Below, in pieces: positions 25,151 through 34,093 of a DNA stretch of 47,172 nucleotides (its first letter is position 1; each line of letters opens with the position of its first letter). The stretch is from CBDDLJ01 sp965230635 (GTDB lineage: Bacteria; Pseudomonadota; Gammaproteobacteria; UBA1113), in contig CBDDLJ010000018.1 of NCBI GenBank assembly GCA_965230635.1, forward strand, positions 1 through 47,172. The letters run 5' to 3'. The notes under the pieces are model-generated. The model was not told the DNA's origin and did no database searches. It was given only the letters and a program-made list of their open reading frames with translations. Position numbers and translations under genes: made by a program.

Positions 25151-25915
25151 ATGAGCAAAAATTGTAACACGAAACAATCAGAAAGAGTAGTCTTGGTGAC
25201 AGGGGCTGCTAGGCGGGTTGGTGCAGCGATCGTAAAGCATTTTCATATGAATGGATTTCGTGTCATTATTCACTACCGGCAATCAAGTGGACAAGCAAAA
25301 GCGTTACAAGCTGAGTTGAACTCGATTCGTGCAGACTCTGCAAGGACGGTGGCGTTTGATTTAACCACTTTACGACAATTGCCTAGTGCGTTAGAGCCAA
25401 TCCTGGCTGAGTGGGGAGGATTAACCGTGTTAGTCAATAATGCGTCAGCATTTTATAAGACAACAATCGGTGATGTGACGTGTGAGCAATGGGATAACCT
25501 TATGCAGTCCAATGTACGAGGAGCTTTTTTTTTAAGTCAAGCATTGCTACCTTTTCTACAAAAAAGCCAAGGAGCCATTGTTAATATTACCGATATTCAT
25601 GCCGAGCGTCCTATGCGTGATTACAGTGTTTACTGTATCAGTAAAAGTGCACTGTTAATGATGACCAAAGCATTAGCAAAAGAATTAGCGCCAGAGGTTC
25701 GAGTTAATGCAGTTGCCCCGGGTGTTGTTGAATTGCCCGAAGGAGAAAATGCACTATCGGCGCCAGAGCAAGCAGCATTACGCCGTCGGATCCCAATGAA
25801 TGCTTTTGGTCAAGCAGAAGATGTGGCAACATCGGTCTATTTTCTTGCTTGTCATGCTTCCTACGTGACAGGTCAAGTATTAGCAACAGCGGGTGGGCGT
25901 TTGCTTAATCTGTAA
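25151..25915 (+). CDS. folM: Pteridine reductase-like short-chain dehydrogenase
   Basis: A 254-aa Rossmann-fold SDR. The cofactor motif is TGAARRVG (residues 17-24): Arg in place of the usual Gly pattern marks the pteridine reductase/FolM branch, which is NADPH-dependent and reduces dihydropterin or dihydrofolate. NNAS and the catalytic YCISK follow. It would complement the PTPS-III-like enzyme at 15.6 kb in folate metabolism. The stop lies two bases from the convergent SDR gene. The FolM label is probable, not certain. Confidence 0.75.
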   Translation: MSKNCNTKQSERVVLVTGAARRVGAAIVKHFHMNGFRVIIHYRQSSGQAKALQAELNSIRADSARTVAFDLTTLRQLPSALEPILAEWGGLTVLVNNASAFYKTTIGDVTCEQWDNLMQSNVRGAFFLSQALLPFLQKSQGAIVNITDIHAERPMRDYSVYCISKSALLMMTKALAKELAPEVRVNAVAPGVVELPEGENALSAPEQAALRRRIPMNAFGQAEDVATSVYFLACHASYVTGQVLATAGGRLLNL

Positions 25916-25917
25916 CG

Positions 25918-26682
25918 TTAACTATTTTTTGTTATTTTCCCTAGTAGGTAAGTATATAATTTGCTAGGTAAGCTGCTGAATAATTTAGTACTAAGACTGA
26001 ATAATTTGGGAAAATGAATTTCTTCTTGGTAAGATTGGATCCCTTTAAGAATATGGTTAGCTGCTTTATTCGCACTGATTATCATTGGCATAGAAAATTT
26101 ATTTTTATCTGTCAATGGTGTTTTGACAAAGCCAGGGCAAATAATAGAGACAGGTATTTTTTCTTTTAGCAAATCAACACGTAAGCCTTGTAGCATATTT
26201 CGACTGGCTGCTTTACTAGCAGAATAAGCCATAGAAGTTGGCAAGCCACCATAAGCTGCTAAACTACTCATCCCTACCAGATGTGGATATTGTGATTTAC
26301 GTAGCAGAGATAAACTCGCTTCAATGCAGTAAATCATGCTGAAGAAATTAACTTTCATCATGGTTTCAAAGTTATCCGTATCAAAATGGTTAGGTTTATC
26401 ATCACAACTAGCGCCTGCATTGAGAATAACAATATCAATATATCCCCATGCAGACTGAACTTTTGTTGCTGCATCAAGGCAGGCTTGTTTATCTGTTACA
26501 TCAAAAGGAATCACCAAACCATTACCACCATTAGCTTGTAAAATATCGGTTAATAGTTTTTCACGTCTAGCAGATAAAGCCACTTGACTACCCAATTGCA
26601 AGCATTTTTCTGCTAATGCTTTACCAATGCCGCTTGATGCGCCAGTGATCCATATCCGTCTTTTGCTTAAGTCGTGTTTCAT
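25918..26682 (-). CDS. Short-chain dehydrogenase/reductase
   Basis: A 254-aa classical SDR: TGASSGIGKA near residue 13 (cofactor), NAGAS near residue 88 and catalytic YSASKA near residue 152. The C-terminal hydrophobic/basic tail (PSKLYTYLLGKITKNS) may contact the membrane. The ATG at 26682 gives the normal N-terminus; an upstream in-frame TTG is less likely. Substrate unknown. Confidence 0.85.
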   Translation of the reverse strand: MKHDLSKRRIWITGASSGIGKALAEKCLQLGSQVALSARREKLLTDILQANGGNGLVIPFDVTDKQACLDAATKVQSAWGYIDIVILNAGASCDDKPNHFDTDNFETMMKVNFFSMIYCIEASLSLLRKSQYPHLVGMSSLAAYGGLPTSMAYSASKAASRNMLQGLRVDLLKEKIPVSIICPGFVKTPLTDKNKFSMPMIISANKAANHILKGIQSYQEEIHFPKLFSLSTKLFSSLPSKLYTYLLGKITKNS

Positions 26683-26998
26683 CGAGTGACCATATGCTAT
26701 TTTACTCAAGTTGGTATTATTACATATGATAATGTTTGTAGCATGTTTTTAATGGTAATGTAGAAAAAGGGTTTTTAAATGAACTTTAGAAAGCACTAAC
26801 GTGCCAAGCAATTTTTGTACTTATGCTGCGAACAGTACTTATTTTAGACAGATGAAATTTAATTGTACACAATTTAGTAAACATTTACAGCAATATGTAA
26901 ATTTTACCTTAAATTTCAATCTTTTCCTCGACGATACATTGCTATACTAACATAAAAGTAAGTAAAAATTTTGACTTGTTAACATTAAGAGCGACGCT

Positions 26999-27829
26999 AT
27001 GCTGAAATTGATTATTAGTCTGATAACTATCTATTGTATAATTACCATCTGCATTTATTTTATTCAGAGAAGGTTAATTTATTTTCCCAGCCAAGAATTA
27101 ATGTCCCCTGAGAATTTGGGTTTGCCTGACATGCAAACAATTACTTTACGCACAGAAGATGGTTTAATATTAACGTCTTGGTATCATTCAGCAAAACTTA
27201 ATGCTCCGACGCTACTGTTTTTTCACGGAAATGGTGGCAATATTGCTTCTCGTAATAGTTTAGTCCTGCCATATATTGATGCTGGTTTTGGCGTGCTATT
27301 ATTAGAATACCGTGGTTATGGTGGTAATCCTGGGAAGCCGACGGAGTATGGTTTATATCGTGATGCTAAAGCCGGATATGACTATTTAATTACGCAAGGA
27401 ATTGATCCTTCCTGCATTATTTTATACGGCGAGTCACTCGGTTCGGCAGTTGCTGTGAATTTAGGTCGTCATGAAAAAGCTGGTGCAGTTGTATTACAAG
27501 CGCCTTTCACCAGTTTATTGGATGTTGCAAAAATACACTACTTTTATTTTCCTGTCTCGTGGTTGTTAAAAGATAAATATGAATCTATTAAGAAAATCAA
27601 AGATATCAATGTACCAATTTTTATTGTCCATGGTACTTCAGATAAAATTGTTCCTTTTAAATTGGGTAAGAAGCTTTATCATCAAGCAAATGAACCGAAA
27701 GAACTTTTTTCTTTTCAGGGAGGTACGCATAATGGCTTGAATCCCGACTCAATAACTGAGATAATTATCCAGGCCTTAAAAAACTATACCATTTGCGCAC
27801 TGGGAAAAATTGATGAAAAACAAAGCTGA
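26999..27829 (+). CDS. Membrane-anchored alpha/beta hydrolase (Bem46/ABHD13-like)
   Basis: A 276-aa hydrolase with an N-terminal membrane helix (residues 2-22), an oxyanion-hole motif FFHGNGGN (about 74-81), the nucleophile S146 in GESLGS, D215 in HGTSDKIVP and H244 in GGTHNGL. The triad is complete. The family has serine hydrolase activity of uncertain physiological substrate. The 3' end overlaps parB by 17 bases, suggesting coupled translation. The 289-base upstream gap contains TATACT at about 26942-26947 as a possible -10. Confidence 0.88.
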   Translation: MLKLIISLITIYCIITICIYFIQRRLIYFPSQELMSPENLGLPDMQTITLRTEDGLILTSWYHSAKLNAPTLLFFHGNGGNIASRNSLVLPYIDAGFGVLLLEYRGYGGNPGKPTEYGLYRDAKAGYDYLITQGIDPSCIILYGESLGSAVAVNLGRHEKAGAVVLQAPFTSLLDVAKIHYFYFPVSWLLKDKYESIKKIKDINVPIFIVHGTSDKIVPFKLGKKLYHQANEPKELFSFQGGTHNGLNPDSITEIIIQALKNYTICALGKIDEKQS

Positions 27830-28607
27830 ATTAAAAGATATTTCTATTGAAAATTTAACACGTAATCGTTTTCAACCGCGCCAATATTTTGATGATGAAT
27901 GCTTGCAAGAAATGGCACAATCAATTCGTTCATCGGGTATCGTCCAACCTATCGTCGTACGTCCGTTAAAAGAAAAAGACAGTTATGAGATAGTTGCAGG
28001 AGAACGTCGCTGGCGTGCAGCACAGATGGTAGGTTTACACAAAGTAAGCTGCCTTATTAATCACTATACAGATGATCAATCAGCAGAAATTGCAATGGTT
28101 GAAAATGTAAACCGAGTTGATTTAAATCCTATAGAAGAGGCGCTGGCTTATCAACGATTGATTGATCAGTTTGGTTATAGTCATGATGAAATCTCTGTTG
28201 CCATGGGGAAATCTCGTACTAAAATAACCAATGCATTACGTTTATTAAAGTTGCAACCTCAATTACAGGAATGGTTAATTGGCGGAAAGTTATCAGAAGG
28301 TCATGGAAAGTGCTTGGCAGGTTTGAATAAAACGGATCAATTGGATTTAGCTAAAAAAATAATTTCACGAGGTTGGAGTGTGCGTAAGCTAGAGAATCAA
28401 ATTAAAAAATTATTACAAGAAAAAGACTATGCTCATCCTGAACGTGACCCAAATATTAAGTCGTTAGAGAAAAAATTAAGTGAACATGTTGGTTGTCGCA
28501 CAAGTATTGATTTTTCCGAAGGAAAAGGACAAGTTAAAATCGATTTTCAAAATCTTGATATTCTCGAAGGTATATTGAGTAAGTTTGGTATAAAAGAAAA
28601 TGTGTGA
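27813..28607 (+). CDS. parB: ParB/Spo0J-family chromosome partition protein
   Basis: A 264-aa ParB. Residues 11-110 form the CTP-binding domain, with FQPRQYF, IVQPIVVR and the GERRW motif at 63-67. A helix-turn-helix domain follows (FGYSHDEISVAMGKSRTKI, about 122-140) and a short C-terminal dimerisation domain (GQVKIDFQNLDILEGIL). It would bind parS sites near the origin. The usual partner parA is not next to it; the gene instead sits behind a hydrolase. I find no clear parS (TGTTTCACGTGAAACA) in the window. Confidence 0.92.
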   Translation: MKNKAELKDISIENLTRNRFQPRQYFDDECLQEMAQSIRSSGIVQPIVVRPLKEKDSYEIVAGERRWRAAQMVGLHKVSCLINHYTDDQSAEIAMVENVNRVDLNPIEEALAYQRLIDQFGYSHDEISVAMGKSRTKITNALRLLKLQPQLQEWLIGGKLSEGHGKCLAGLNKTDQLDLAKKIISRGWSVRKLENQIKKLLQEKDYAHPERDPNIKSLEKKLSEHVGCRTSIDFSEGKGQVKIDFQNLDILEGILSKFGIKENV

Positions 28608-28671
28608 AATTAACTTTTAATCATAGCTTCATATTGAGTTAGATTTCTAGTGCGTCGATACATATTAATAT

Positions 28672-28835
28672 TATAGCGTTTCCCTATATTGTTGACCTAT
28701 CCTAAGACATCATCTAGCGCCTGCTTGCTTGGTTATTCAAAACCTTATTGACAATAAGTAAATGTCGCTTTTGAAACCTCGCAAGCAAACACTATACTCG
28801 CTTAGTATAGGTCAACAATATAGGGAAACGCTATA
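28672..28835. repeat. MITE-like hairpin element, copy 2
   Basis: A 164-base element with perfect terminal inverted repeats of 28 bases starting TATAGCGTTTCCCTATATTG. The interior also contains matching segments (TTGCTTG and CAAGCAA; CTAAG and CTTAG), so a long hairpin forms. It is over 85 percent identical to copy 3. Directly downstream, 28837-28878 can be read as TVGTVVAGAGIGC followed by a stop, perhaps the tail of a glycine-zipper gene destroyed here. The remainder of 28608-29072 holds only the small frame at 28934-29056. Confidence 0.92.
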
Positions 28836-28933
28836 ACAGTTGGTACTGTTGTTGCCGGTGCAGGGATTGGTTGCTAGTAGAAAGGGTGTGATGGCTTATA
28901 GTTTGTTTGTGATGTAAGTTCATTATTGCGCAA

Positions 28934-29056
28934 TTAACCAACAATTTTCTGCTGTGTTACAGTTAAGATCTGGCGAGTAATGCGGGTGCCGGGCGTAAAT
29001 ACCTTTTCTGCAATGCTAATAATGACATTATTGGCCATGATCTGAGTACAAGCCAT
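28934..29056 (-). CDS. Small hypothetical ORF downstream of fumC
   Basis: A 40-codon frame on the minus strand reading MACTQIMANNVIISIAEK and onward, with GGTGGA about 11 bases before the ATG. It begins 16 bases after the fumC stop and could be cotranscribed. It may instead be a fragment of a lost gene. I recognise no family. Confidence 0.25.
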   Translation of the reverse strand: MACTQIMANNVIISIAEKVFTPGTRITRQILTVTQQKIVG

Positions 29057-29072
29057 AGATGAATAATTCCAC

Positions 29073-30461
29073 CTACGGATGTGTCATATCCTCTGGACGC
29101 ACATGTTGGTCAAACTCTTTTTCCGTTAAAAATCCTAAGGCTAAGCAAGCTTGTTTAAGTGTTGTTTTTTCAAGGTGTGCTTTCTTCGCAATTTTTGCTG
29201 CTTTATCATAACCAATAACTTGGTTTAGCGCAGTGACAAGCATCAGTGAATTATGTAGATAATGATCAATATGTTCTCGATCTGGCTCGATACCTTTTAC
29301 ACAAAAATCGGTAAACGAGTGACAAGCATCCGATAGAATATTAGCTGAATGAATAAAATTATGAATAATGACTGGTTTAAATACATTTAATTCAAAATTA
29401 CCTTGTGATGCAGCAAAGCCAATAGTGGCATCATTTCCCATCACTTGGATGCAAACCATCGTCATTGCTTCACATTGTGTTGGATTGACTTTGCCCGGCA
29501 TGATAGAGGAGCCTGGTTCATTTTCTGGTAATGTAATTTCACCAATACCGCAACGTGGTCCTGAAGCCAGCCAACGAATATCGTTGGCAATTTTAAGTAA
29601 GCTAGTAGCCAATGTTTTTAATCCACCGCTGGCAAACGTTAATGCTTCATGCCCTGCTAAGGCGGCAAATTTATTATTTGCATTAATAAAAGGTAATTGC
29701 GTTAATTTGGCAATATGCTTAGCTGCTTTGACAGCGAATTGTGGATGAGTGTTTAAGCCAGTACCAACAGCAGTACCACCAATAGCTAATTCATACAGTC
29801 CTGTTAATGTTTCTTTTATCGCGTTTAGTGACGCATCTAATTGTGCAACATAGCCAGAGAATTCTTGTCCTAATGTCAGTGGTACAGCATCTTGTAAATG
29901 AGTGCGGCCAATTTTAACGATGTCAGCAAATGCAATAGACTTTTCATGTAAGGCAAGGCGTAATTTTTCTACGGCAGGCAGTAATTGCGCTTTTAAGGTA
30001 TTCGCTGCAGCAATGTGCATAGCGGTTGGGAATGTGTCATTGGATGATTGTGACATGTTAACATGATCGTTTGGATGTATTGGATCTTTGCTGCCCATTT
30101 CACCACCTGCAATTTCGATAGCACGGTTTGCAATAACTTCATTGCTATTCATATTTGTTTGTGTGCCGCTACCTGTTTGCCATATATGCAATGGGAAATG
30201 ATCATTTAATTGGCCAGCAATGACTTCATCAGCTGCTTGACAGATAAGTTCCATTTTATCGTGGGGTAATTTGCCTAATGCTTGATTCGTTAGTGCTGCT
30301 GCCTTTTTTAACATACCAAAAGCCCAAATTAACTCTTTTGGCATTAAATCTTTTCCGATATTAAAATGATGTAGAGAACGTTGACTTTGTGCGCCCCAAT
30401 AACGGTCTGAAGGAACGTCAATATTGCCCATGCTATCCTGCTCTGTTCGAAAAGTACTCAT
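29073..30461 (-). CDS. fumC: Class II fumarate hydratase
   Basis: A 462-aa iron-independent fumarase of the TCA cycle. The signature GSSIMPGKVNPTQCEA lies near residue 315, with TGSGTQTNMNSNEV near residue 97 and SSNDTFPTAMH near residue 137 forming the active site. Length is normal. AGGTG precedes the ATG by four bases. Confidence 0.97.
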   Translation of the reverse strand: MSTFRTEQDSMGNIDVPSDRYWGAQSQRSLHHFNIGKDLMPKELIWAFGMLKKAAALTNQALGKLPHDKMELICQAADEVIAGQLNDHFPLHIWQTGSGTQTNMNSNEVIANRAIEIAGGEMGSKDPIHPNDHVNMSQSSNDTFPTAMHIAAANTLKAQLLPAVEKLRLALHEKSIAFADIVKIGRTHLQDAVPLTLGQEFSGYVAQLDASLNAIKETLTGLYELAIGGTAVGTGLNTHPQFAVKAAKHIAKLTQLPFINANNKFAALAGHEALTFASGGLKTLATSLLKIANDIRWLASGPRCGIGEITLPENEPGSSIMPGKVNPTQCEAMTMVCIQVMGNDATIGFAASQGNFELNVFKPVIIHNFIHSANILSDACHSFTDFCVKGIEPDREHIDHYLHNSLMLVTALNQVIGYDKAAKIAKKAHLEKTTLKQACLALGFLTEKEFDQHVRPEDMTHP

Positions 30462-30570
30462 AATTCACCTGTGTTAGATTAAAAAAAAAGCAACTTAATA
30501 GAAAATATTCACTTTATGTGGGGAACAAGGTTATAATTGATTTTTAACAAAGTCAAAGCAGACTTAGCTA

Positions 30571-31056
30571 ATGGAAAATATTGTTGTATACCCAGGTACA
30601 TTTGATCCAATTACCAATGGTCATTATGATTTAGTTGAACGTGCTGCTAAATTATTTGACAAAGTGATTGTTGGCATAGCAGATAGTCCACATAAACAGC
30701 CATTATTTTCGCTGTCGGAACGAGTTGACTTAGTTTGCGCGGTTTTAAAGAAATTTAAAAATATTGAAGTGTTAGGATTTAGTGGATTATTAACTGATTT
30801 TATGCAGCAAAAAGGTGTTTATGTGTTACTACGAGGGTTGCGAGCAGTATCTGATTTTGAATTTGAATTCCAACTAGCAATGATGAATCGGCGTTTGAAT
30901 AAAAAATTAGAAACTATTTTTTTAACACCATCAGAAGATAATACCTTTATTTCCTCTAGCTTAGTTAAAGAAATTGCATTGTTAAAAGGTGATGTGTCCC
31001 AATTTGTTGATACTGCTGTGGTTCAAGCGTTTCAAGCGAAACTTGAGGAAGCATAG
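30571..31056 (+). CDS. coaD: Phosphopantetheine adenylyltransferase
   Basis: A 161-aa enzyme that makes dephospho-CoA from 4'-phosphopantetheine and ATP. It shows the nucleotidyltransferase motif YPGTFDPITNGH (residues 7-18), LLRGLRAVSDFEFE (about 87-100) and the ISSSLVKE motif (about 127-134). Its stop shares one base with the ferredoxin start, so the two are coupled. Confidence 0.97.
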   Translation: MENIVVYPGTFDPITNGHYDLVERAAKLFDKVIVGIADSPHKQPLFSLSERVDLVCAVLKKFKNIEVLGFSGLLTDFMQQKGVYVLLRGLRAVSDFEFEFQLAMMNRRLNKKLETIFLTPSEDNTFISSSLVKEIALLKGDVSQFVDTAVVQAFQAKLEEA

Positions 31057-31331
31057 TGGCTTTAATAATAACAGATGAATGTATTAATTGTGATGTTTGT
31101 GAGCCAGAGTGTCCAAACGAAGCGATCTATCAGGGTGAACTCATTTATGAAATTAATCCTAATAAATGCACAGAATGTGTTGGTCATTTTGATGTGCCAC
31201 AATGTGTTGAAGTATGTCCAGTTGATTGTATCCCCGTTGATTCTAATCATATAGAGAGTAAGAAGGAATTGTTAGATAAATATGAACGTTTACAAGCAGA
31301 GAAAAATAATGATGAGACAGTGGCTGATTAG
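31056..31331 (+). CDS. yfhL: YfhL-type 2[4Fe-4S] ferredoxin
   Basis: A 91-aa electron carrier with two cluster motifs: CINCDVCEPEC(P) at residues 9-19 and CTECVGHFDVPQCVEVCP around 38-55. The spacer of eight residues within the second motif is typical of YfhL/Alvin-type ferredoxins. Start is GTG with GAGGAAG upstream. The coaD-yfhL order is common in gammaproteobacteria. Confidence 0.93.
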   Translation: MALIITDECINCDVCEPECPNEAIYQGELIYEINPNKCTECVGHFDVPQCVEVCPVDCIPVDSNHIESKKELLDKYERLQAEKNNDETVAD

Positions 31332-33039
31332 TATCCTCTTTTCTTTTTGTATTATTCCCCATGCTATTTCCGCTCAGCCACCGGCTAGTGCCGTTGCTAG
31401 TGCGACATCGGCAGCGACTGATGCAGGTATGGAAATACTGCGAAAGGGTGGAAATGCATTTGATGCAGCGATTGCGGTTGCTGCAGTGTTAGATGTTGTT
31501 GATCCATCCAAAACAGGTATAGGTGGCGGTGGTTTTTGGTTACTCTATGATGCTACACAACAATTATATTTTTTTCTTGATGGACGTGAAGTTGCGCCAC
31601 AAGCAGCAACTAGAGATATGTATTTAGATGCAGAAGGTAACGTTGATGAATTGGCTTCATTAGATGGACCTTTATCTGCAGCCATTCCCGGTGAGGCAGC
31701 ATCCATGGTTTACTTAGCTGAAAATTATGGAAAGCTGCCATTAACAACAACGTTAGCACCGGCAATACACTATGCTGAAAACGGATTTCCCGTGGATAGC
31801 TGTTATCAGGATGCAGCGAGAATGCGTTTAGATGCGTTGCAGGCATCGCCGGCAGCCGCGGCAATTTTTTTAGAAAATAATCAGGTGCCCTCAATCGGTT
31901 ATACTATTGTGCAAAAAGATTTAGCCAACGTATTAAAAAATGTTGCTGAGAAAGGCAATGATGGATTTTATCATGGCAAAGTCGCAGAAGCGTTAGTAAG
32001 TGGAACGCGTAAGGCAGGAGGTATTTGGACATTAGAAGATTTAGCCAATTATAAGATCACGATAAGAAAGCCACTAGTAGGTACGTACAAAGGGACGAAA
32101 ATCATTACAGCACCGCCACCATCAGCAGGTGGGGTTTCTTTGATCACTATATTAAACATGTTAGAAAACTTTAAATTATCCACGCTTCCCGATATGACAC
32201 AAATGCAAGTTATTATTGAATCTATGCGCAGAGCTTTTTGGGATAGAGCCAGTTATTTAGGTGATCCAGCTTTTGTTAAAATGCCGCTAGCCCGCTTGCT
32301 GTCAAAAAAGCATGCAAAAAAATTAGCTAGCACAATAGAATTAAATAAAGCGACGCCCAGTGGTGAGTTGAAGAATAAGAGTGTCGATGCAAGTAGTAGT
32401 CGACATACCACACATTTTTCAATTTTGGATCAGGAAGGCAATATGGTTGCCGTCACATCAACCATTAATTATTATTTTGGTTCAGGCTTTGTTCCTCCAG
32501 GCACAGGTGTGTTATTGAATGATGAAATGGAAGATTTTGCTAGTAAGGTAGGTGAGCAAGATGTTTACGGCTTAGTTGGCAGTGAAGCCAATGTGATTGC
32601 GCCAGGTAAAATACCCTTATCAAGCATGACGCCAACATTTTTATTGAGCAAAAATCGGACAGGCATATTAGGCGTTCCAGGCGGAAGCCGGATTCCTACC
32701 ATGGTATTATTAGCAACTTTAGATTTTATGCGAGGACATTTGCCAGACTCATGGGTATCCTTAAAGCGTTATCATCATCAGTACTTACCGGATCAAGTTG
32801 AGTTTGAAATAAATAGTTTATCGGAAAAGCAAAAGCAGGCATTGCGCGATATGGGTTACACACTGGATAAAGCTCAGCGACAGTATGGTGATATGCACGC
32901 AGTGCTATGGGATAAAAAGAACAATAAAGTCTATGCAGCATCGGATCCTAGACGTAAAGGTAAAGCTTTAGTTGAAACCATCCAATCAACGTTGGCAGTC
33001 ACGACAGAAAAAGGTGCTGCGTTGTCCAAGACGAACTGA
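31309..33039 (+). CDS. ggt: Gamma-glutamyltranspeptidase precursor
   Basis: A 576-aa periplasmic enzyme that cleaves gamma-glutamyl bonds of glutathione and related compounds. The signal peptide is MMRQWLISILFSFCIIPHAISA. It is made as one chain and self-cleaves before the nucleophile T367 in RHTTHFSILDQEGN. The GGGG segment near the N-terminus (TGIGGGGFWLLYD) and the late PGGSRIPT motif are typical. The ATG at 31309 is used rather than 31282, because it places the signal peptide correctly; the gene overlaps yfhL. The last 54 bases overlap the end of mutM on the other strand, giving a C-terminal extension (STLAVTTEKGAALSKTN). Confidence 0.93.
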   Translation: MMRQWLISILFSFCIIPHAISAQPPASAVASATSAATDAGMEILRKGGNAFDAAIAVAAVLDVVDPSKTGIGGGGFWLLYDATQQLYFFLDGREVAPQAATRDMYLDAEGNVDELASLDGPLSAAIPGEAASMVYLAENYGKLPLTTTLAPAIHYAENGFPVDSCYQDAARMRLDALQASPAAAAIFLENNQVPSIGYTIVQKDLANVLKNVAEKGNDGFYHGKVAEALVSGTRKAGGIWTLEDLANYKITIRKPLVGTYKGTKIITAPPPSAGGVSLITILNMLENFKLSTLPDMTQMQVIIESMRRAFWDRASYLGDPAFVKMPLARLLSKKHAKKLASTIELNKATPSGELKNKSVDASSSRHTTHFSILDQEGNMVAVTSTINYYFGSGFVPPGTGVLLNDEMEDFASKVGEQDVYGLVGSEANVIAPGKIPLSSMTPTFLLSKNRTGILGVPGGSRIPTMVLLATLDFMRGHLPDSWVSLKRYHHQYLPDQVEFEINSLSEKQKQALRDMGYTLDKAQRQYGDMHAVLWDKKNNKVYAASDPRRKGKALVETIQSTLAVTTEKGAALSKTN

Positions 33040-33801
33040 TTCAATGACATGACCACATTGCGGGCACGGTTGGTCAGCTTTGTCGTAAACAGCTAATGTT
33101 TGTTGAAAGTAACCGGGTTTGCCTTCAGCGCTGAGAAAGTCACGTAATGTTGTTCCTCCTCGTTCTATGGCTTGTTCCAATGTCGATTTAATAGCAGCGA
33201 CAAGTTTTGCGCAATGTTTTAACGTGATATCGCCGGCAGGTTTTAGTGGATTGATCCTACTATGAAATAAGGCTTCATTTGCATAGATATTCCCTACCCC
33301 AACGACTATCTTACTATCCATAATAAAAACTTTTATCGCGGAATAACGGTTACGACTTTTTTCAAATAAGTATTCTGCTGAAAATTCACAAGACAATGGT
33401 TCAGGACCTAAGTGTTGTAATAAGCGATGTTGCAAGGGATCATTGCTTGTCCAATGTAAACTACCAAAGCGCCTAGGATCAGTGAAACGCAAACATTGTC
33501 CGTTGGTGAAAGTCACATCAACGTGGTCATGCTTTTGTGCCGTTTGGTTTGCTGATATAATACACAAACGCCCAGACATTCCTAAATGAAATAGCATGGT
33601 ACCATTTGTTAGTGAAATCAGCAGGTATTTTCCACGGCGATTGACAGCAGTAACAATTTGATGACGAACACACTGTGCCAATTTGTTATAAATTGGCCAG
33701 CGTAATTGTGCTTGCCTGATAATGACATTTTTTATTTTTTGTTTCAGGATATGTGGCGCAATACCACGTCGAGTTGTTTCAATTTCTGGTAATTCAGGCA
33801 T
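32986..33801 (-). CDS. mutM: Formamidopyrimidine-DNA glycosylase
   Basis: A 271-aa base-excision repair enzyme for 8-oxoguanine. After Met comes PELPEIETTRRGI, with catalytic Pro2 and Glu3; GKYLL holds the conserved Lys near residue 58, VGNIYANEALF the DNA-binding segment near residue 170, and the C-terminal zinc finger is CPQC...CRDCQR. Complete at both ends. Confidence 0.96.
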   Translation of the reverse strand: MPELPEIETTRRGIAPHILKQKIKNVIIRQAQLRWPIYNKLAQCVRHQIVTAVNRRGKYLLISLTNGTMLFHLGMSGRLCIISANQTAQKHDHVDVTFTNGQCLRFTDPRRFGSLHWTSNDPLQHRLLQHLGPEPLSCEFSAEYLFEKSRNRYSAIKVFIMDSKIVVGVGNIYANEALFHSRINPLKPAGDITLKHCAKLVAAIKSTLEQAIERGGTTLRDFLSAEGKPGYFQQTLAVYDKADQPCPQCGHVIESVRLGQRSTFFCRDCQR

Positions 33802-33820
33802 AATTCACCTTATATATGAT

Positions 33821-33984
33821 TATAGCGGATCCCTATATTGTTGACTTATACTAAGACTTCATCTAGCGCCTGTTTGCTTCGTTATTCAAAAGCTTATTTA
33901 CAATAAATAAACGTCGCTTTTGAAACCTCGCAAGCAAACACTATACTCGCTTAGAATAGGTCAACAATATAGGGATCCGCTATA
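33821..33984. repeat. MITE-like hairpin element, copy 3
   Basis: A 164-base element like copy 2, but its ends read TATAGCGGATCCCTATATTG and, on the right, the exact complement AATATAGGGATCCGCTATA. The GGATCC change is present in both arms. It sits in the divergent region between mutM and the cysteine-rich gene and may form part of the latter's upstream region. Confidence 0.92.
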
Positions 33985-34093
33985 AATATAACACAAAAAT
34001 AGCCGAAAATGTGTTTTTAACATCAATATGATACTATAATGATCGTTAAAGCGAATCAAATGTAAATATAGGGTAGCCAGGAATGCAATTATT

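Noticed and set aside
28837..28878. Glycine-rich reading TVGTVVAGAGIGC after MITE copy 2 as a gene
   Set aside because: Only 13 codons without a start; at most the tail of a destroyed gene.
15479..33984. The three TATAGCG repeats as a CRISPR array
   Set aside because: They are long, hairpin-forming, dispersed over 18 kb and have no regular spacers.
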